Shown: piece after piece, positions 46,991 to 60,124 of the stretch | How positions within the stretch are numbered: the first letter of the stretch is position 1 | Layout of the letters: each line of letters begins with the position of its first letter | Origin: Carallia brachiata | Lineage: Eukaryota; Streptophyta; Magnoliopsida; Malpighiales; Rhizophoraceae | NCBI GenBank assembly: GCA_021464245.1 | Contig: JADCRB010000002.1 | Location: 1,031,058-1,095,057 of the forward strand | Length of the DNA stretch: 64,000 nt | Reading direction: 5' to 3' | Position numbers and translations under genes: made by a program | Notes under the pieces: model-generated | What the model was told of the DNA's origin: nothing | Seen by the model: only the letters and a program-made list of their open reading frames with translations | Databases searched by the model: none

Positions 46991-48765
46991 GTTTAGAAGT
47001 TTTTGTATCTAACTTTAAAAGCCTTTGGAAATTTTTTCTACGGAGTGATTTGAGGTTGCGCAATAGGAAGCACCTGGTTGACAGAAAACTGAGGCGACCA
47101 CAGATAATGTAAGTGGTACTGTTTTACCAATTTAAGTTTGGTCCAAGAAAAGCAGATATTCTCCGCCTAACTATGGAAGAAAAAAGGCGGAAGACCGCGC
47201 AATAATATTATGGTGGTCCAGCGTGCGTTTGAGATTTTTTTAATTATTTTTTAAAAAAATTCAGACAAAATTTTAGATGAATACAAAGGAATTATTACTG
47301 TTTTTTTTGAGTCCAAATTTGTTTTTCAATAAAACTTAATTGACTTATATTGTGTTTATTAGAAAATTAAACTAGCAACTTATGTAAAACATTAAAAAAA
47401 AAAAGGTTGTGAGATTTGTTGCAATTTTTTAATTAGGTCTGCAGGAACGCGATAAACTAAAATTTATTTAAGAAGCTCTCATTTAACGATTATAATAAGG
47501 CATCTATGAAGAAGACCAGAAGGGGCAATTTACTTTAGAATGGTCATATACCCGTTTATAAAGCTAAAAAAAAAAAAAATGACTCGTTTTAAATAACCAA
47601 ACCCAAACTTAGATGGTAATGGACCCTCCTGGCTTCGTCGGTTGTGAAGCTGAAGCTTTGAAAAAAAAAAAAGGAGCATAAATCAAGTCAACTAATGTTT
47701 TTTTAAGGCGAATAGAAGACGATTAAGATGCACTGTTAAAAAAATTTAGTAGTAAATCAACTGATGTAGTTTAATTGATTATTAAACGTTACATCCAAGT
47801 AAAATGTTAAGTATCAAAAATTACTTTCTACTAATTTTTCTCTCTTATTTACATACAAGAGATGACCATAAAAAAGAGATAAAAAAAATTTAATAAAAGA
47901 GTCATTTAAATTTTTAGTATGGGATTTAAAGTTCCATCTTAATCTTTACAAGTTTTAATTTGTAGTTTAGCATTTTTAGAAATTTGTGCTTGACTCTGAA
48001 TAGGTGCTGTTTTTGTCCATTTATCGTAGCATGAGTTATATAATCTAATAAAAGTAAGTAAGTAACTATCTCTTTCAAAGTTATATTTTTAGACTTGCAA
48101 GATAAACATCAAATTCTTAACTACTAGAATATGTCTTTGCAAATGACATCTAATAGAAGTAATAACTACCTAATAAGAGCTAAAATAAAAATTTAAAAGA
48201 AATTATTGCAAACTACTGTAAGGTAAATAAATTAACCTTACAATTATCTTCAACGAGATTTCAAGAATGAAGTTTAGGTTGAAAATCATTACGAAATTTG
48301 CATCTAAATAGACAATTAGATGAATAATACTTCTTTTCCACTTAAGTTTCTACATGGAAATTGACAAAAAAAGGGGAAAATTTTCATTTTCTCCCAAATT
48401 GCTCCAATGATCTTCAATTTTTTTGGGTACATCTGCGATTTTCATTCTCGTTGAGGCATTTTTCAAAAACTTTGGACTCTTGGCAATTGTTCATACCAGA
48501 AGGGCTGTAGATAACACATATAAACTTTTTTTTTTTTGGGTAAATCTGAAATAATAAAAACTAAAGAAATAAGCTAGCCTCTAAAAAACAAAATCTCATG
48601 GCTATCCCCATTTAAAAAACTAGGAGAAAATAACAAAGGGACACCTCTCCATCAATGCAAGTATTACCCACTTTTGTCAAAAAGTCGGCAAACACATATA
48701 AACATAAGTATTAACTAAGAGTCCATTGAATTAGGCATTATTTGGTACATACTATGTTGTATTCA
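46991..48765. other. AT-rich intergenic, no gene seen
   Basis: No supportable coding sequence. Contains several A/T homopolymers and isolated GC-richer patches such as 47180-47230. Confidence 0.45.
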
Positions 48766-48774
48766 ATTGTTTAT

Positions 48775-49345
48775 CTTGAAGATTCCAAAATAAAGGTCTT
48801 TCTAGATGTAGCTTCTCTTGCCGTCTGCTTCTACATTTGCCGTTGCTGCCGCCACTTCCGCCTTCTTCTCCAACAGTGCTGGTTGCTGTGATGGACTTTG
48901 CTTTTGTTTTTTGAGATGGGTGCCATTTGTCGCCATTTGTCTGTTCTGCTTTATTTTGTGTAGTATGTAATGTAGTAACTGTTTGAGAGATCGTTGTCAG
49001 GTGTACTCGATTGATTTTTATCATAAGTTCGTCAAAGTGTGATGAGTGCTACTATTTACATCTTGATTCAGCTAAATTAGATCTATTTAAAATTTTAGAT
49101 TTAGATAAATTTAGTTATAATTCGATTGATTACCCTCATTATAAGACTTTATCTTAACAAGTTTGTACCCTATTAACAAATGATTGTTTTAACTAAATTT
49201 GTAATTGACTATTTAGGCCGCGGTGTACTCTTATTTTATGTAAATTCTTTCAATAAATTTGCGTTAAATCTGTGTACGGATTGTTATTGTAATAATGTAA
49301 TGATTTTTCATTGTTCAAAATAATAATAATAATAATAATAAAGGT
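48775..49345 (+). repeat. Dispersed repeat with GCC-rich head (copy 2)
   Basis: A GCC/CTT-rich head (48810-48900) is followed by a body sharing ordered words with 17045-17200: 'cataagttcgtcaaagtgtg', 'atgagtgct', 'agatctattt', 'tttagttataattcgat', 'ctcatta'. It ends in an (AAT)n tail at 49318-49342. This shows that 16590-17350 and this segment are copies of one family, diverged by perhaps a quarter to a third of positions by eye. Confidence 0.5.
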
Positions 49346-49580
49346 CATTAATTCTTTGTCCGTCCTGGAGTTGCGTTGCGTTGATGTAGTTAGCCGGGGC
49401 TGGTAATTTGGTCGCATTTGAGGGCACAAGATCTCCAATTAGGTTCCTATCAGTTGGGCTCGCTATTTTAGGCTCAATGGGCTAAAACAGTCCATATTAA
49501 GAAGTCATCCTAGACCACCTGGCAATCCATCTGACCCTGCTTGCATGGGTGAGGGGTACGACGGCTGCAGGTAGCTACAA

Positions 49581-50315
49581 ATAGGGCTGCAAATGAGTCG
49601 ATACGTTCATTAAAAATTCGGTGATTCGGCTCGGTAAAAGCTCGACTCGGGCTCGTTCATTTACTAAATGAGCGATACACGAGTCTAAAACCAAAGCTCG
49701 TTTAATAAACGAGCCGAGCCTGAACAATAGCAGACTCAGTTTGGTACAGGCTCGTGAACAGCTCGATAAATGTATCATTAAGAGCTCGTTTAATATGTAT
49801 TATTGTGGGCTCATTTAATATATTGATAACACTTAATTGTATCATTTAACTCTTAATATAAATACTAATAAAATTAAGATTAATTTTTTATTTGTTTTCA
49901 AATGCTCTCAACCTCCATTATTTCCTCCTGTCTCTTTTTTTATTTGAATTTTTTCTTAATTAAAATAAACTTGCATATTTATTTTTTCTTTGTAAAAGAA
50001 TATAATTTTTTTAAATTAGAGGAAATTTAAATACAATTAAGTAAATTGATTGATGATCATAATGTGACTAGTTATACAATTAGGAATTCAATCAATCAAA
50101 TAGCGATTGAATGAATAATTGGCTTTTATCCACATATCCATTTTTTACATATATATATTTCTTTTTTTTTATAAAATTATATAAAAAAAGTAATTTTGAT
50201 ATTTTTATTTTTCTTATTTTTCTATTTTTATATATTTTTATATAAATTTTCTATTTTTATATAAAGTAGAAATAACTATTATAGCAAATAAATAAAATAG
50301 ATCAAATGGAAAAAA

Positions 50316-50358
<43 letters not shown>

Positions 50359-50533
50359 AATCGAGCCGAGCTCAAGTCGAGCCCGAGCTTCAGTAACATT
50401 GTGACGAGCCGAGCTTGAGCCTCTACTTTCAAAACTCGAACCGAGCTCGAGCGAGCTCGAGTCTGAGGAATTCCTTAACGAGCCGAGCTCGAGCCTGACC
50501 AAACTCGGCTCGGCTCGGCTCATTTGCACCCCT
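49581..50533. mobile_element. hAT-type non-autonomous element, 953 bp, with 8-bp target duplication
   Basis: Flanked by agctacaa at 49573-49580 and 50534-50541. The ends are inverted: 'atagggctgcaaatgagtcg' on the left and, in complement, 'aggggtgcaaatgagccgag' on the right. Both ends carry arrays of a GAGCTCG/GAGCCGA word (left 49590-49790, right 50355-50522), mostly in inverted orientation to each other. The centre is AT-rich and includes a (TA)n run at 50319-50355. There is no transposase. Subterminal arrays of short motifs are what hAT transposases bind, and the AGGGGTG end fits the family. Confidence 0.82.
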
Positions 50534-50541
50534 AGCTACAA

Positions 50542-51335
50542 GGGCTGCGAGTCATCCCTAATTTTCAAAAGGTTTCTAATATATTTAATTTTACTTTATA
50601 ATATTAAAGTGATAACGGATTTTAATTAATAATATTTAATAATATATTTATTTTTTAAAAATTTTAATTATCTAATATATATTTTATTTTGATCTTAGTT
50701 AAAAAATTTTATCAAATATTTTCTTTTGAAAATATTTAAATTTCTATCGTCTAAGTCTTTCGTTATATTCCTAAAAAACATATGTGATTAGAGAGAATTC
50801 TAATTGTATAACTCACCATCTAATTCATTTGGAACAAAAAAAAAAATGTCAAGTATCCTCTATTCAAAAAATTAGTAATAGACATCGTATGACAAACAAT
50901 TGCAGAAAAGTCCCCAGGGACATAATCTAAGAAGAGAGTGAGAATTATGAAAATAGTGAGAATTATTATTTTTTATATAATTTATGGATTAATAAATTGC
51001 TAAAAAAATAAATAACAGATGCCTAAGAGGATAAAAATGATGAAAATGCAATAATGCCCATTGCCTAACCGTCATCAGCTCCCCTCGCCAGCCTCAGGTT
51101 CATTTTCAATCAGCAAAGGAAGAAAATGGGACCAAAATGCAGAAAGGAAAACCCAGATGTTCAGTGCTTCTGCTAGCCTTAATTTGTGAAATCTTGCCGT
51201 AATTTGTGAAATTTGAAGAAGGATGAGATTTATAAGTTATAACTTTAGTCTCATTTATTGCAAAAGAACTGCTTTCTTTTGTTTTCATCGTCGATATCTT
51301 AGAGGATATTAAATATAATTTTTCCGAATTTATGT
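50542..51335. other. Intergenic, no gene seen
   Basis: AT-rich with one short A tract at 50837; no motif recognised. Confidence 0.4.
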
Positions 51336-51344
51336 ATGTCACAG

Positions 51345-51735
51345 AGAGTAAGGGTCTGTTTGTTGTGCGATGAAAAGAGGAGGAGAGAAAGAAAAATATA
51401 ATCATTATTATATACTTTTTTTTCTTATATTTCTTTCTTCTCATTTTCTATACCCATTCTAAACAATTTTATTTTTTCTCTCATTTTTCTCTCACAAATT
51501 ACTATTCATTTTTTCTTTCATCATACTTTCTTTCTCTTCATTTTTCTATCGTTTCAAATAATTTTATTTTCTCTTCACTTTTTCTCTCACAAATTACAAT
51601 TTATTTTTTCTTTTACCATATTTTCATTCTCTTCACTTTTTTACCATTCCAAATAACTTTATTTTTTCTTTATTTTATTTTCTTTTCTTCTCCTTTTCCC
51701 ACTCTTCCACTCACTCAAAACACACTGTAAAAACA
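51345..51735. mobile_element. Possible MITE with TGTTTG-type ends and internal tandem repeats
   Basis: The left end 'gtctgtttgttgtgcgatga' followed by AAGAGGAGGAGAG matches loosely the complement of the right end, 'gtgtgttttgagtgagtgga' followed by AGAGTGGG. The inside (about 51435-51700) has two and a half tandem copies of a unit of about 95 bp rich in 'tttctctcacaaattac' and 'caaataattttatttt'. Its ends and purine-rich shoulders resemble the element at 15855-16335. Confidence 0.4.
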
Positions 51736-51909
51736 CCCAGTCTCTATCACCTCATTATTAGCTTCACGGCAAATCAATTAATTGCTTTTGGCAGAAGGAA
51801 GAAACAATAACCGACAAATCGTGAATTGTGACACTTTACTTCTGTTTTCCTCCGAAAAAGGGTTTGCATAAGTTTCGGGTAATTTGCTGTGGGTCCTGAT
51901 CGACAGGCA

Positions 51910-51945
<36 letters not shown>
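51910..51945. repeat. (ATT)n microsatellite
   Basis: Twelve uninterrupted ATT/TTA units; likely polymorphic. Confidence 0.95.
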
Positions 51946-54900
51946 TTAAAAAAATGTCGAAAGGTCATAAAAAATACAAAGTCAACTTAGATATAAGATT
52001 AAAAGGTGTTAACAAAATATGACAATTCATTTTATTAAAAATACAAGATAAATATTATTTATTCTTTTTGGTTAAAAGAGAAATATTATTTAGAACAACG
52101 ATTATATTGTAGGACATTATTATTATTATTATTTTGGTGTAATTGTAGGACATTATTCACAATGGGCACAGTCCCATGGGATCAAGTTTTAGGTCTAATT
52201 TCACAAACCAATGTCGTGACTCGTCACAAACCCAAAATGTTACAATGTCCAACAGTTCGCCGCTCTTCCTGGCTTGTTCGACACACATGGACTTGTCTCA
52301 GGAGAGGTGGGCTTTTGTCTCACACCGAAATGGGCTCCATTACATAGACGGGCTCTTTGACACGTAAGAGACATGATTCTTTTTAGAATAGAAGTACCAA
52401 TTGATGTAAGATCAGTATCGAGAAGAAGATTATTAGTTAAAAAAATAAAAATTTATTCAAATTATACTGAAACAGTACAAACACACAATAAAAGTAAGAA
52501 CAACAACAGTGGAATCCATCACTGATCAGATGGAATCTACCACCAACACTCAAACAGAGTTTTCAATCTTTTTCTCAATACAAATCACAGTTTAAATACA
52601 ACAGAATATGAGTAGTATTTGTAGAATACAATTTCAAAAAAAGACAAACAGTAAAAAGTACGCTTAAGATAACAATAAATACTGAAAATGACTCAATAGG
52701 ATTTGACAAAAATTTAATTAATTTTATTCTCCTATAATAATATTTGCTAAATCTTTTCTTGTTTTTCTTATCTGCATCATTATGTAGATCGGACATAGTT
52801 CAATCAATGATTGTTAATTGTAAAATTTGATATTCTAATTTTAGATTTTATTCACACAATTTTTCTCTTTTCTCGTTGCTCTAACAGTTTTAAAAAGACT
52901 AAAAAAAAAAAAAAATAGAAGAACGCTGCCAAGATGGTCTTGAACCTTCAAATGAAAGAGGGATGCAAATCCATCTGTCTAAGAATTCTGTCTCCCTAAC
53001 TTTTTCACAAGGAAAGTTCTGCTCTTTCTATTTGAGAATTATAGGTGTAAAATTCTTCTTTTTGAAGACCAGAATTATCTCAAATTCGTTCCTATTAGTA
53101 GGCTAATCATAGTTGGTTACGTGTAACACTTTTATTTCCTTTTTACAAAAAATTCTTAGTTTTTATTGTCTTTTTATGGTTTTTGTATCAGGGGTTCTTC
53201 GATATTCCTAAAATTGCTCCAATGCCTCCCTAGGCAAAGGTTCTGAATTAAATTGGAAGACTCCCATCATTTAAGAAATTGATCAATTTTGTGTTGTGCA
53301 AGCACAGAATTGACTCAAGAATTATTAGATCGAATGACCGTATTATAGTCATCCAATGTAATGGTTGTATTCACAAGCCTCACCCATACTAAATCGGAGC
53401 CTATCCCTTAAATTTTCTTGATCCGCATTGTCTTGTTTTTTCATTCCCCTCTTTCTTTTCGGTGAATTGTTAACCAATAAGACACACGTACACCATTTTC
53501 TGATATCTTCTGGTTTGAAAAACTTATCGTAACTATTTTTTTGAACTCTAAAAACTCGGGTATAAAGACAATAAAGACCTAATCTGTCAGCGCCAAAATA
53601 GAAAGACAGTAATTAAGGTGTTGCTTTTCTTAATATGATCATTGCACATATGGTCAAAATGAGACAAAATTAAATGAGATATTTATAATTAATAAACAAT
53701 AATAATGCATGTATCTTAGCTATAAACTGAAGGGAAAGGGGGAAGGTAGATAAAAAGTCATAATCTTGAAGCACCATAAGAGTTGACGTCATGTCGCTCA
53801 TTTATAATATAGAATCAAAACGTCCTTGTTTGCTAAAATGGAGATATAATACGCCAAGGAAAAACCAGCTAACTGTACTTGACCATTTCTGTAGAAAACA
53901 AATTATTTAGTCAAGATAAAATAGAGTTAGTTTTAACAAGCATGAGTTGCAAGAAAAGTCTTAACAAAAAATTCTTTTGGGTTTTACTTCACTTCACCAC
54001 CAGCACCTTGGTGATGGATAACACGTCATCATAATAATGTATTCTAAGAACCTTGGGGATCGATAGTATATGAAAAATTGAAAATTTTCTATTTGTCTGC
54101 CATCATATAAATTTGTTGATATGACAATGTTAATTTACAAAAAACATTTGCGTGCGTGGCCCACAGGCGCATAGATTTTATGTGTCATAAACCCATAGGC
54201 ATGAAGTCGGAGGGCAAGAAAATTTTTCAAAATGAGTACCATTTATTCCTTTTTTGTTTTTTTCACTAGAACTCCATTTATTTTATTAAAAAAAGTTTTA
54301 AGAGAGAGGACAGTAATTGAAGCTTGCATAATTAGCAACTACTACCCTCAGACAAGATGCATTTATTGAGAATAACATAAAGTGATAGCATTTTTTTTGA
54401 AAAAATTTTTTTTGGTTTCACAATAATTTCAAAATAATAATATAGTGGTTCAAATTATTTAATATTTAAATTTATGTAATATATATAAATTCACGTAACA
54501 GAATGATATATATATATATTGTTAGATGTAACAAAGTGATAGAAATTGTTAGATGTTATTAGAAGAGATTTTGTTATTACTTGTTACTATTTAAATATAT
54601 TCATTTAATCATTTAAAAAAAAAAATTGGGTAAGAGAATAGTTTGGGTGGAACGGAGTCGAAAAAGTTTGTTGAGGAATTAATGTTAACTTTCAAGTGCT
54701 TTCATCTTTTTGATGTTAAAAATAGGTGTAGTTGAGGGGTTACGGAGATGAAAAGAGTTTTGGGGGGGGGGGGGGGGTGTTGCTTACGGGAGTTCCCTAG
54801 GAAAGGTGAGGGAAGAGGTCTATTATGGCTTTCAATACAATGACATTTCATGAAGACAATAGGGGATGTTTGGCTGTGCAAGTAACTGAAATGCTTTGCA

Positions 54901-55390
54901 TATACTGTTTTGAAAGCTATCCCAAACCTTCCTATATTTGCTTCTTCCACCTACACAAACAATAATTCTACACACACGAACAAATGGAGAGCGATGTGAA
55001 AAGATCTTAACGGTCTATTATGCAAGGCTCCATCTATTTATTAGGTACGTACCTTGGAAAGAAGCTCCTTCGGTAATGATCATATGTATCTAACTATAAG
55101 GCTTAAAGCCTTACATTAATAGGTCGACTCGAAAGTTTAATTATAGCCTAATCATAATCGCAATTACTCGCTGTGTTCTGTTTGAGAACATTGTGCAATG
55201 GTTACCATCAAGGATTGAGATTTTTCTGTGGAATATGCATATCCGTGTCCGTGCTATACATAAAGATTAGTGTTGCTGCAGTGTAAATTGTACTCTGCAT
55301 GGTTATTTGGTACTCGTGAGTTTTTATCCTCGCATTGGCGCAGTGGCATGGCAAAAACTATATATGCACTATATGTAGATTTGAAAAGAG
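51946..55390. other. Gene-poor region
   Basis: No gene can be supported. The sequence around 52370-52620 has the flavour of a reversed LTR but I could not define its ends. A G16 run lies at 54762-54777. Confidence 0.35.
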
Positions 55391-55395
55391 TCTCA

Positions 55396-55596
55396 TTATA
55401 TGGTTATATGAAAAATTGTTAAGATAGTATCTAAATTACAACAATCAATATATTTTATATAATCGTAATAAAAAAATATTAATCGAACAAAAATATTATA
55501 TTTTTTCGTTATATATGTTATTATTAATGTTATACAAAATATATTGATTGTTGCAAACTAAATATTATATGTATGATTTTTTGTATGGTCATAAAC
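55396..55596. mobile_element. 200-bp palindromic MITE
   Basis: The left arm (55396-55480) and the complement of the right arm (55596-55510) agree closely, including an exact 'caacaatcaatatatttt' in each (left from 55438, right in complement), then 'tataa' and 'taataa' words. The whole unit would fold into one hairpin with a loop of about 30 bases. No coding capacity. Ends lie near 'tatggttata' and 'tatggtcata'. Confidence 0.75.
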
Positions 55597-58500
55597 ATTT
55601 TTCTATTCAAAAAATGTTGCCAATCCCACGTCGACTTTGAGAATCAAGACTGTCCATTTAGCAATGGTTCCTCATCGAACGCTTTCTTTTTCGTTAATAA
55701 AATGAAAAAGTGGGAGTACCAGCTTATAGAACTATTAAAAAGAATTGTGTCATTTAATGGTGCATAGGAAACAAGAGTCGCTAGTCAGAAAACCATATGC
55801 GCGAGATCTAATAAAGTCATCAAATTATTCTTAAAATTGTTAGTGAACAAACGTATATTTAATCCCATTAAATATCTTAATAAAAATTTGAGCCCATAAG
55901 TTTATAATACAAATGATTCTCTTAATCACTAACCATAACAATTAGTTGTCCTCGGTGGATGCTTTATGAAGTTCTATGTAAGCAATGCCTGTGAGTAAGA
56001 AGTGCAAAGGGAAATTTATATGTTATGGGAGAGGGAGAGCAAAATGGGCATAAGTGTAAATCTTCCTTTTTTTTTTTTTTTGTCTTTCTGCTAAGTTGGT
56101 CCGGTGTGTAATACTCATACAGGTCCAAACCTTCAACTCAACTTTTTCGGAAAACAAATTCAAAAATAATATCTTGGATCTGTTTGCATAATCAAATCAC
56201 GTGTGCTTCATTATTTAAATTATGTTAAGTTGACATTAAAATAATAAAAAAAGGATAAAATTTTTTTTTGACAAATAAAAAAAATTCATTACAGATACGG
56301 TGGTTATTGAATTTGTAAGTGAATGTCATTTTTTATATTGTTGACATCCCGTTCAACTTTCTTTCGTAAGGAGAATCTCCATCAGATTATTGTTGAGTTT
56401 TGAAACGAATCTCTCCCAAACACGACGATGATATTAATGAATTTAAAACTCAACTTGTACTCACAAATATATCTCTTTTTATTTGAAAAAGTGCCAGTGT
56501 AAAAATTCAAGTTCAAATCAATGTTGACATAGGTACCTTAAAATATTACTAGACTATCACCTCTAATAATAATCAAAATTGTTAATTTGACTCAATAGAT
56601 ACGATAAAACGGACAATCCGACGATTCCAATTAGCTAGACATGCACTTACCCGCCAATACTCTTGATGTATAGTTTACTCTATTTAACGTTGGTAGCGCT
56701 AATATATGGATATATTGGATAGACCAATTCTTAAACACATTCAGATCGGCTTTCAGAGTGTTTGATTTCGTGTGGTATAAAATCTCAGTGGGTCAAGAAA
56801 CAATTATACAATGATTATCACACAAAATCTTTCAACGTTTGTTTTTGACTTGCCATCCTCATGGAAAGTATGGGAAAAGGCAGACGGTTTACCAATACTT
56901 TTCTAGATGCTGCACTCGCACGGCACTTTATAATTAACCGGTAAGAGTAAACCTGCAAAATTTCGGTTCACGGTCTTCCTTTATGTAACCTGATTAATTA
57001 ATCGAGATTAAGCTGAAGTGTCACCATTCCCGACCTGCACAACTACCTTATTATTATTATCTTTTACCATTTTTAAGAACTTTGATCAAATATTTACCTA
57101 GCATGATTAAGTGCAGTATATATAAAAATTAAAAATATAATCATTTTGTAAAAGTTACGGATATATGGATAAATGTACGTGACTAAATGCATACCCAAAA
57201 ATGTATAATTATAACTGATTGTAATTGTTATTATCGATGGGTAAAATTTAAATGATTTGAACTGCTATCCACATGAGTCTATCTATCTTATGTCTGTAGC
57301 GGAGGTCTATTTTTGTTTCCCCTTTTTTGCTTCTGTGATAGCAAATAAAAGGCATCCATATATAAAACAGAGAAAAAAATTTAGAAGACACGTAAAGTAG
57401 ATTAGACGAGATGAGATATATGATTGTTTTTTTTAACTCCTATTTTAGACGAGACAATTTAACCTAACAATAGAGAGCCGTGTCTCTCGATCTGCTTTTC
57501 GCGTCTTGTAAGGGCGTCCTGGAACATATCATTGTGACTTCAGTGTATGGTACAGTCAGTCAAAAGGAAGCGGCAGGTCATGCACGTTTCTGAAGAATCT
57601 GAACCATTAACCGAAACTGTGAGCTCCAAACAAAGAGGCAATACTTTGATTCCTTCAGGTATCAAACGGGATGTTCTCAAAACATATTTCCCTAACGAAT
57701 AACTAGCTAACCCCACAAAATTCATGTGGATGCTTTAAAAGCTTTTCCAACTATGACATCATTGTAGCTGCCAATTCTGGGAATGACAGCTTGGAAGTTT
57801 GAACCCGCCAACTTTCTTTGATGACAGATATTTTTACGCGTTCATTTACATTCAAATTGCTTCGACCGACTCTTTAAGAAGCATGATGTGCCAAAGTTAG
57901 AAAACTTCAATTAATGGCATATTAATTAATTTCCGCTGATATAGACCTGTACTTTTACTAAAAATGGATGCCAATATACTTAAAAAAAAAAAAGCTTTCT
58001 TCTGTCAAAATGCAATGAACTGGCCAATCTGTAAGATCGAATCGAATTGAATTCGTAGAATTGAGACATGAATATTGCCTTGCAATCCTAGTAGGTGCTT
58101 TAAGAATTGATAAATTCAGTTAATAAGGTACGTCCTTATAATGCTTGTTTTGGCCTTTTTATAACTAGCGCTACTAATTGGTGTTAACTTCTTAGTGAAA
58201 GCAATTAGGAAAGCAGTCTTTGGAATGGGCCCAACCGTCAGTACCATCAAAACTAGTTTAAGGTTCCCATGTCAGTAACCTTTTTGATTTAACGTAGCAC
58301 CATGGCTTAATGTGGTCAGCTATATAGAGGTAAGCTAGAAGAAAACTAACTGTTTTAGAAGAGTGAGAATTTTGGAATTTTCATGGGCCAATAGCATAAC
58401 AAGAAAAAGAAAAGGTCAGTGGTTCTACAGTTTTGCATAGAGAGGTGCTACTAAAAGTGTCGTGTAAAACCAACAACAGTGACTTGCCATCCACAACCCT

Positions 58501-58662
58501 AAACACCAACCCCCAATTTCTTATTCTGTTGGTGCTTTCTTTCTTGTGCCCCTCTATATATCTTCTTGGGGACTTTTCTCTGTTGCATTTGATGATAAGG
58601 AAAGACCTAAAAAAAAAAAAAACAAAAAAACATCAAAGCTAACCGGTGCCGACGATCGACAG
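55597..58662. other. Upstream region of the MYB gene, no further gene
   Basis: No coding sequence is supported; the frame at 57540-57725 (-) has no known motif. The last few hundred bases should include the MYB promoter and leader; an A-rich stretch (58609-58630) precedes the start codon. Confidence 0.45.
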
Positions 58663-60124
58663 ATGTTGGAATCTGGGACTGGGGCAGCTAATTCAAGTGA
58701 AGAAGGAAAGAGCAGCAGCAGCTGTCCTAGAGGTCACTGGAGACCTGCTGAGGATGACAAACTCAGGCAACTTGTTCAACAATATGGTGCACAAAACTGG
58801 AACTCTATTGCAGAGAAGCTCCAAGGAAGATCAGGTGTGTGTGTGTGTGTAGTATCTGAGATAGAAAATTTGAGATCTTAATTAATCTGAAAGTTTTGTT
58901 CATCAAAGTCGAGTTAATGGAATTATGATGATTTTCTGATAAATTGTTAGTTTTAATGGATTATTCTTATTGAAGTTGAGGGCCTTGATGAGGCTTATCA
59001 TATGTCTTATTGTTTTTAAAAAGTGAAAAGGATCCCCCACCATCTCCATATATATGATTAATTGCGGACCATGTTGAATTAATTTCACAAATCAAAATAT
59101 TATGAGTTGTGAAATCATGTATATTTGGTATTGCTCTCAATATTTTCTTAAGCTTGATCTTCTTCCTCATATATGGTTCTCTCAAACCCATGCCAAGCTT
59201 GATTTTGTTAATCTTTTCCAATTCTAGTTCTTCCAATTCAAAACATAATATTAATAATTGTTATTACTTTTCAGTATCATGTGTTTGCTAATTTCCCCTT
59301 GTGTAGGAAAGAGTTGCAGATTAAGGTGGTTTAATCAGCTTGACCCTAGAATAAACAGGAAACCCTTCAGCGATGAGGAGGAAGAGAGGCTGCTAGCTGC
59401 TCATCGCATTCATGGAAATAAGTGGGCACTAATAGCCAGACTATTTCCAGGCCGAACAGACAATGCTGTGAAGAATCACTGGCACGTAATCATGGCAAGA
59501 AAGCAAAGAGAGCAGTCGAGGGTATGTGGAAAAAGAAGTTATCAAGATGACCAAAATGAACCCAACACCAACTTATTAGGTAGTTCTTTGGCAAGGAAAT
59601 CAATAAGGTCTCATCATCAGGAAGTGCTTAGCTCGAAATCTGGATTCGAGAATGGTAGAGTTCTATTGGAATTTCAGCACCCCAGCAAAGATAGGATTTT
59701 TTCAATCTCTCCCTCTAGTTCTTCTCCTTCTTGGGATTTTTCGGCACCGACTAATTCATCATCAGCAAGAGATTATTACTTCAACTCTAATTTATGCACT
59801 ACTGAGAGCTCCAAAAGTTCATATCATCATCACTCTATTTATAGATACTGTCCAAGTTCTTCAATGTATGGAAGCTTCAGAAGTTCAATTGCATTTGGAC
59901 CTCAAAACTACAAAAGGGTTGTTCCAAGTCCGTTTGGATGCCTCAAACTTGGAGATGTGTATGAGAACCATAATGGGATGATGGAGTTGGCAAGTTTCTT
60001 CAACAACTCATCCACTTTCAAGAGTGAAAATGTGAGTAACCAGCAAGAGCCAGGAGATAATGAGTCCATTAGACACAAAGATGTTCCTTTCATAGATTTT
60101 CTTGGCGTTGGTATATCTTCTTGA
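58663..60124 (+). CDS. R2R3-MYB transcription factor, subgroup 21 (MYB52/54-like)
   Basis: Two exons: 58663-58834 (57 codons plus 1 base) and 59307-60124, joined in phase 1 at GRS|GKSC; 329 residues. R2 spans about 24-72 with Trp26, Trp46 and Trp65; R3 spans about 75-123 with Phe78 in place of the first Trp (normal in R2R3-MYBs), Trp97 and Trp116. The signature [11 protein letters not shown] and the segment [18 protein letters not shown] place it in subgroup 21 (MYB52, 54, 56, 105, 117). The C-terminus ends with [10 protein letters not shown], a subgroup motif. [12 protein letters not shown] and the short Ser-rich N-terminus lean to MYB52/54, which act in secondary-wall and organ development; MYB56 is an alternative. 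The start at 58663 is the first ATG in frame that keeps a normal N-terminus; an upstream in-frame ATG at 58546 would add an unlikely leader including poly-Lys. The second intron of many R2R3 genes is absent. Confidence 0.92.
58835..58851 (+). repeat. GT microsatellite at the MYB splice donor
   Basis: The intron begins with eight GT units (58835-58850) followed by A, so the splice donor is the first GT of the repeat. Only this GT keeps the frame to the acceptor at 59306. Confidence 0.85.

Noticed and set aside
52370..52900. Possible solo LTR on the minus strand
   Set aside because: It has an LTR-like look, but I could not find matching TG...CA ends or a target duplication.
57540..57725. 61-residue minus-strand open frame
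   Set aside because: It looks protein-like in composition but matches no family I know and has no clear splice partners.
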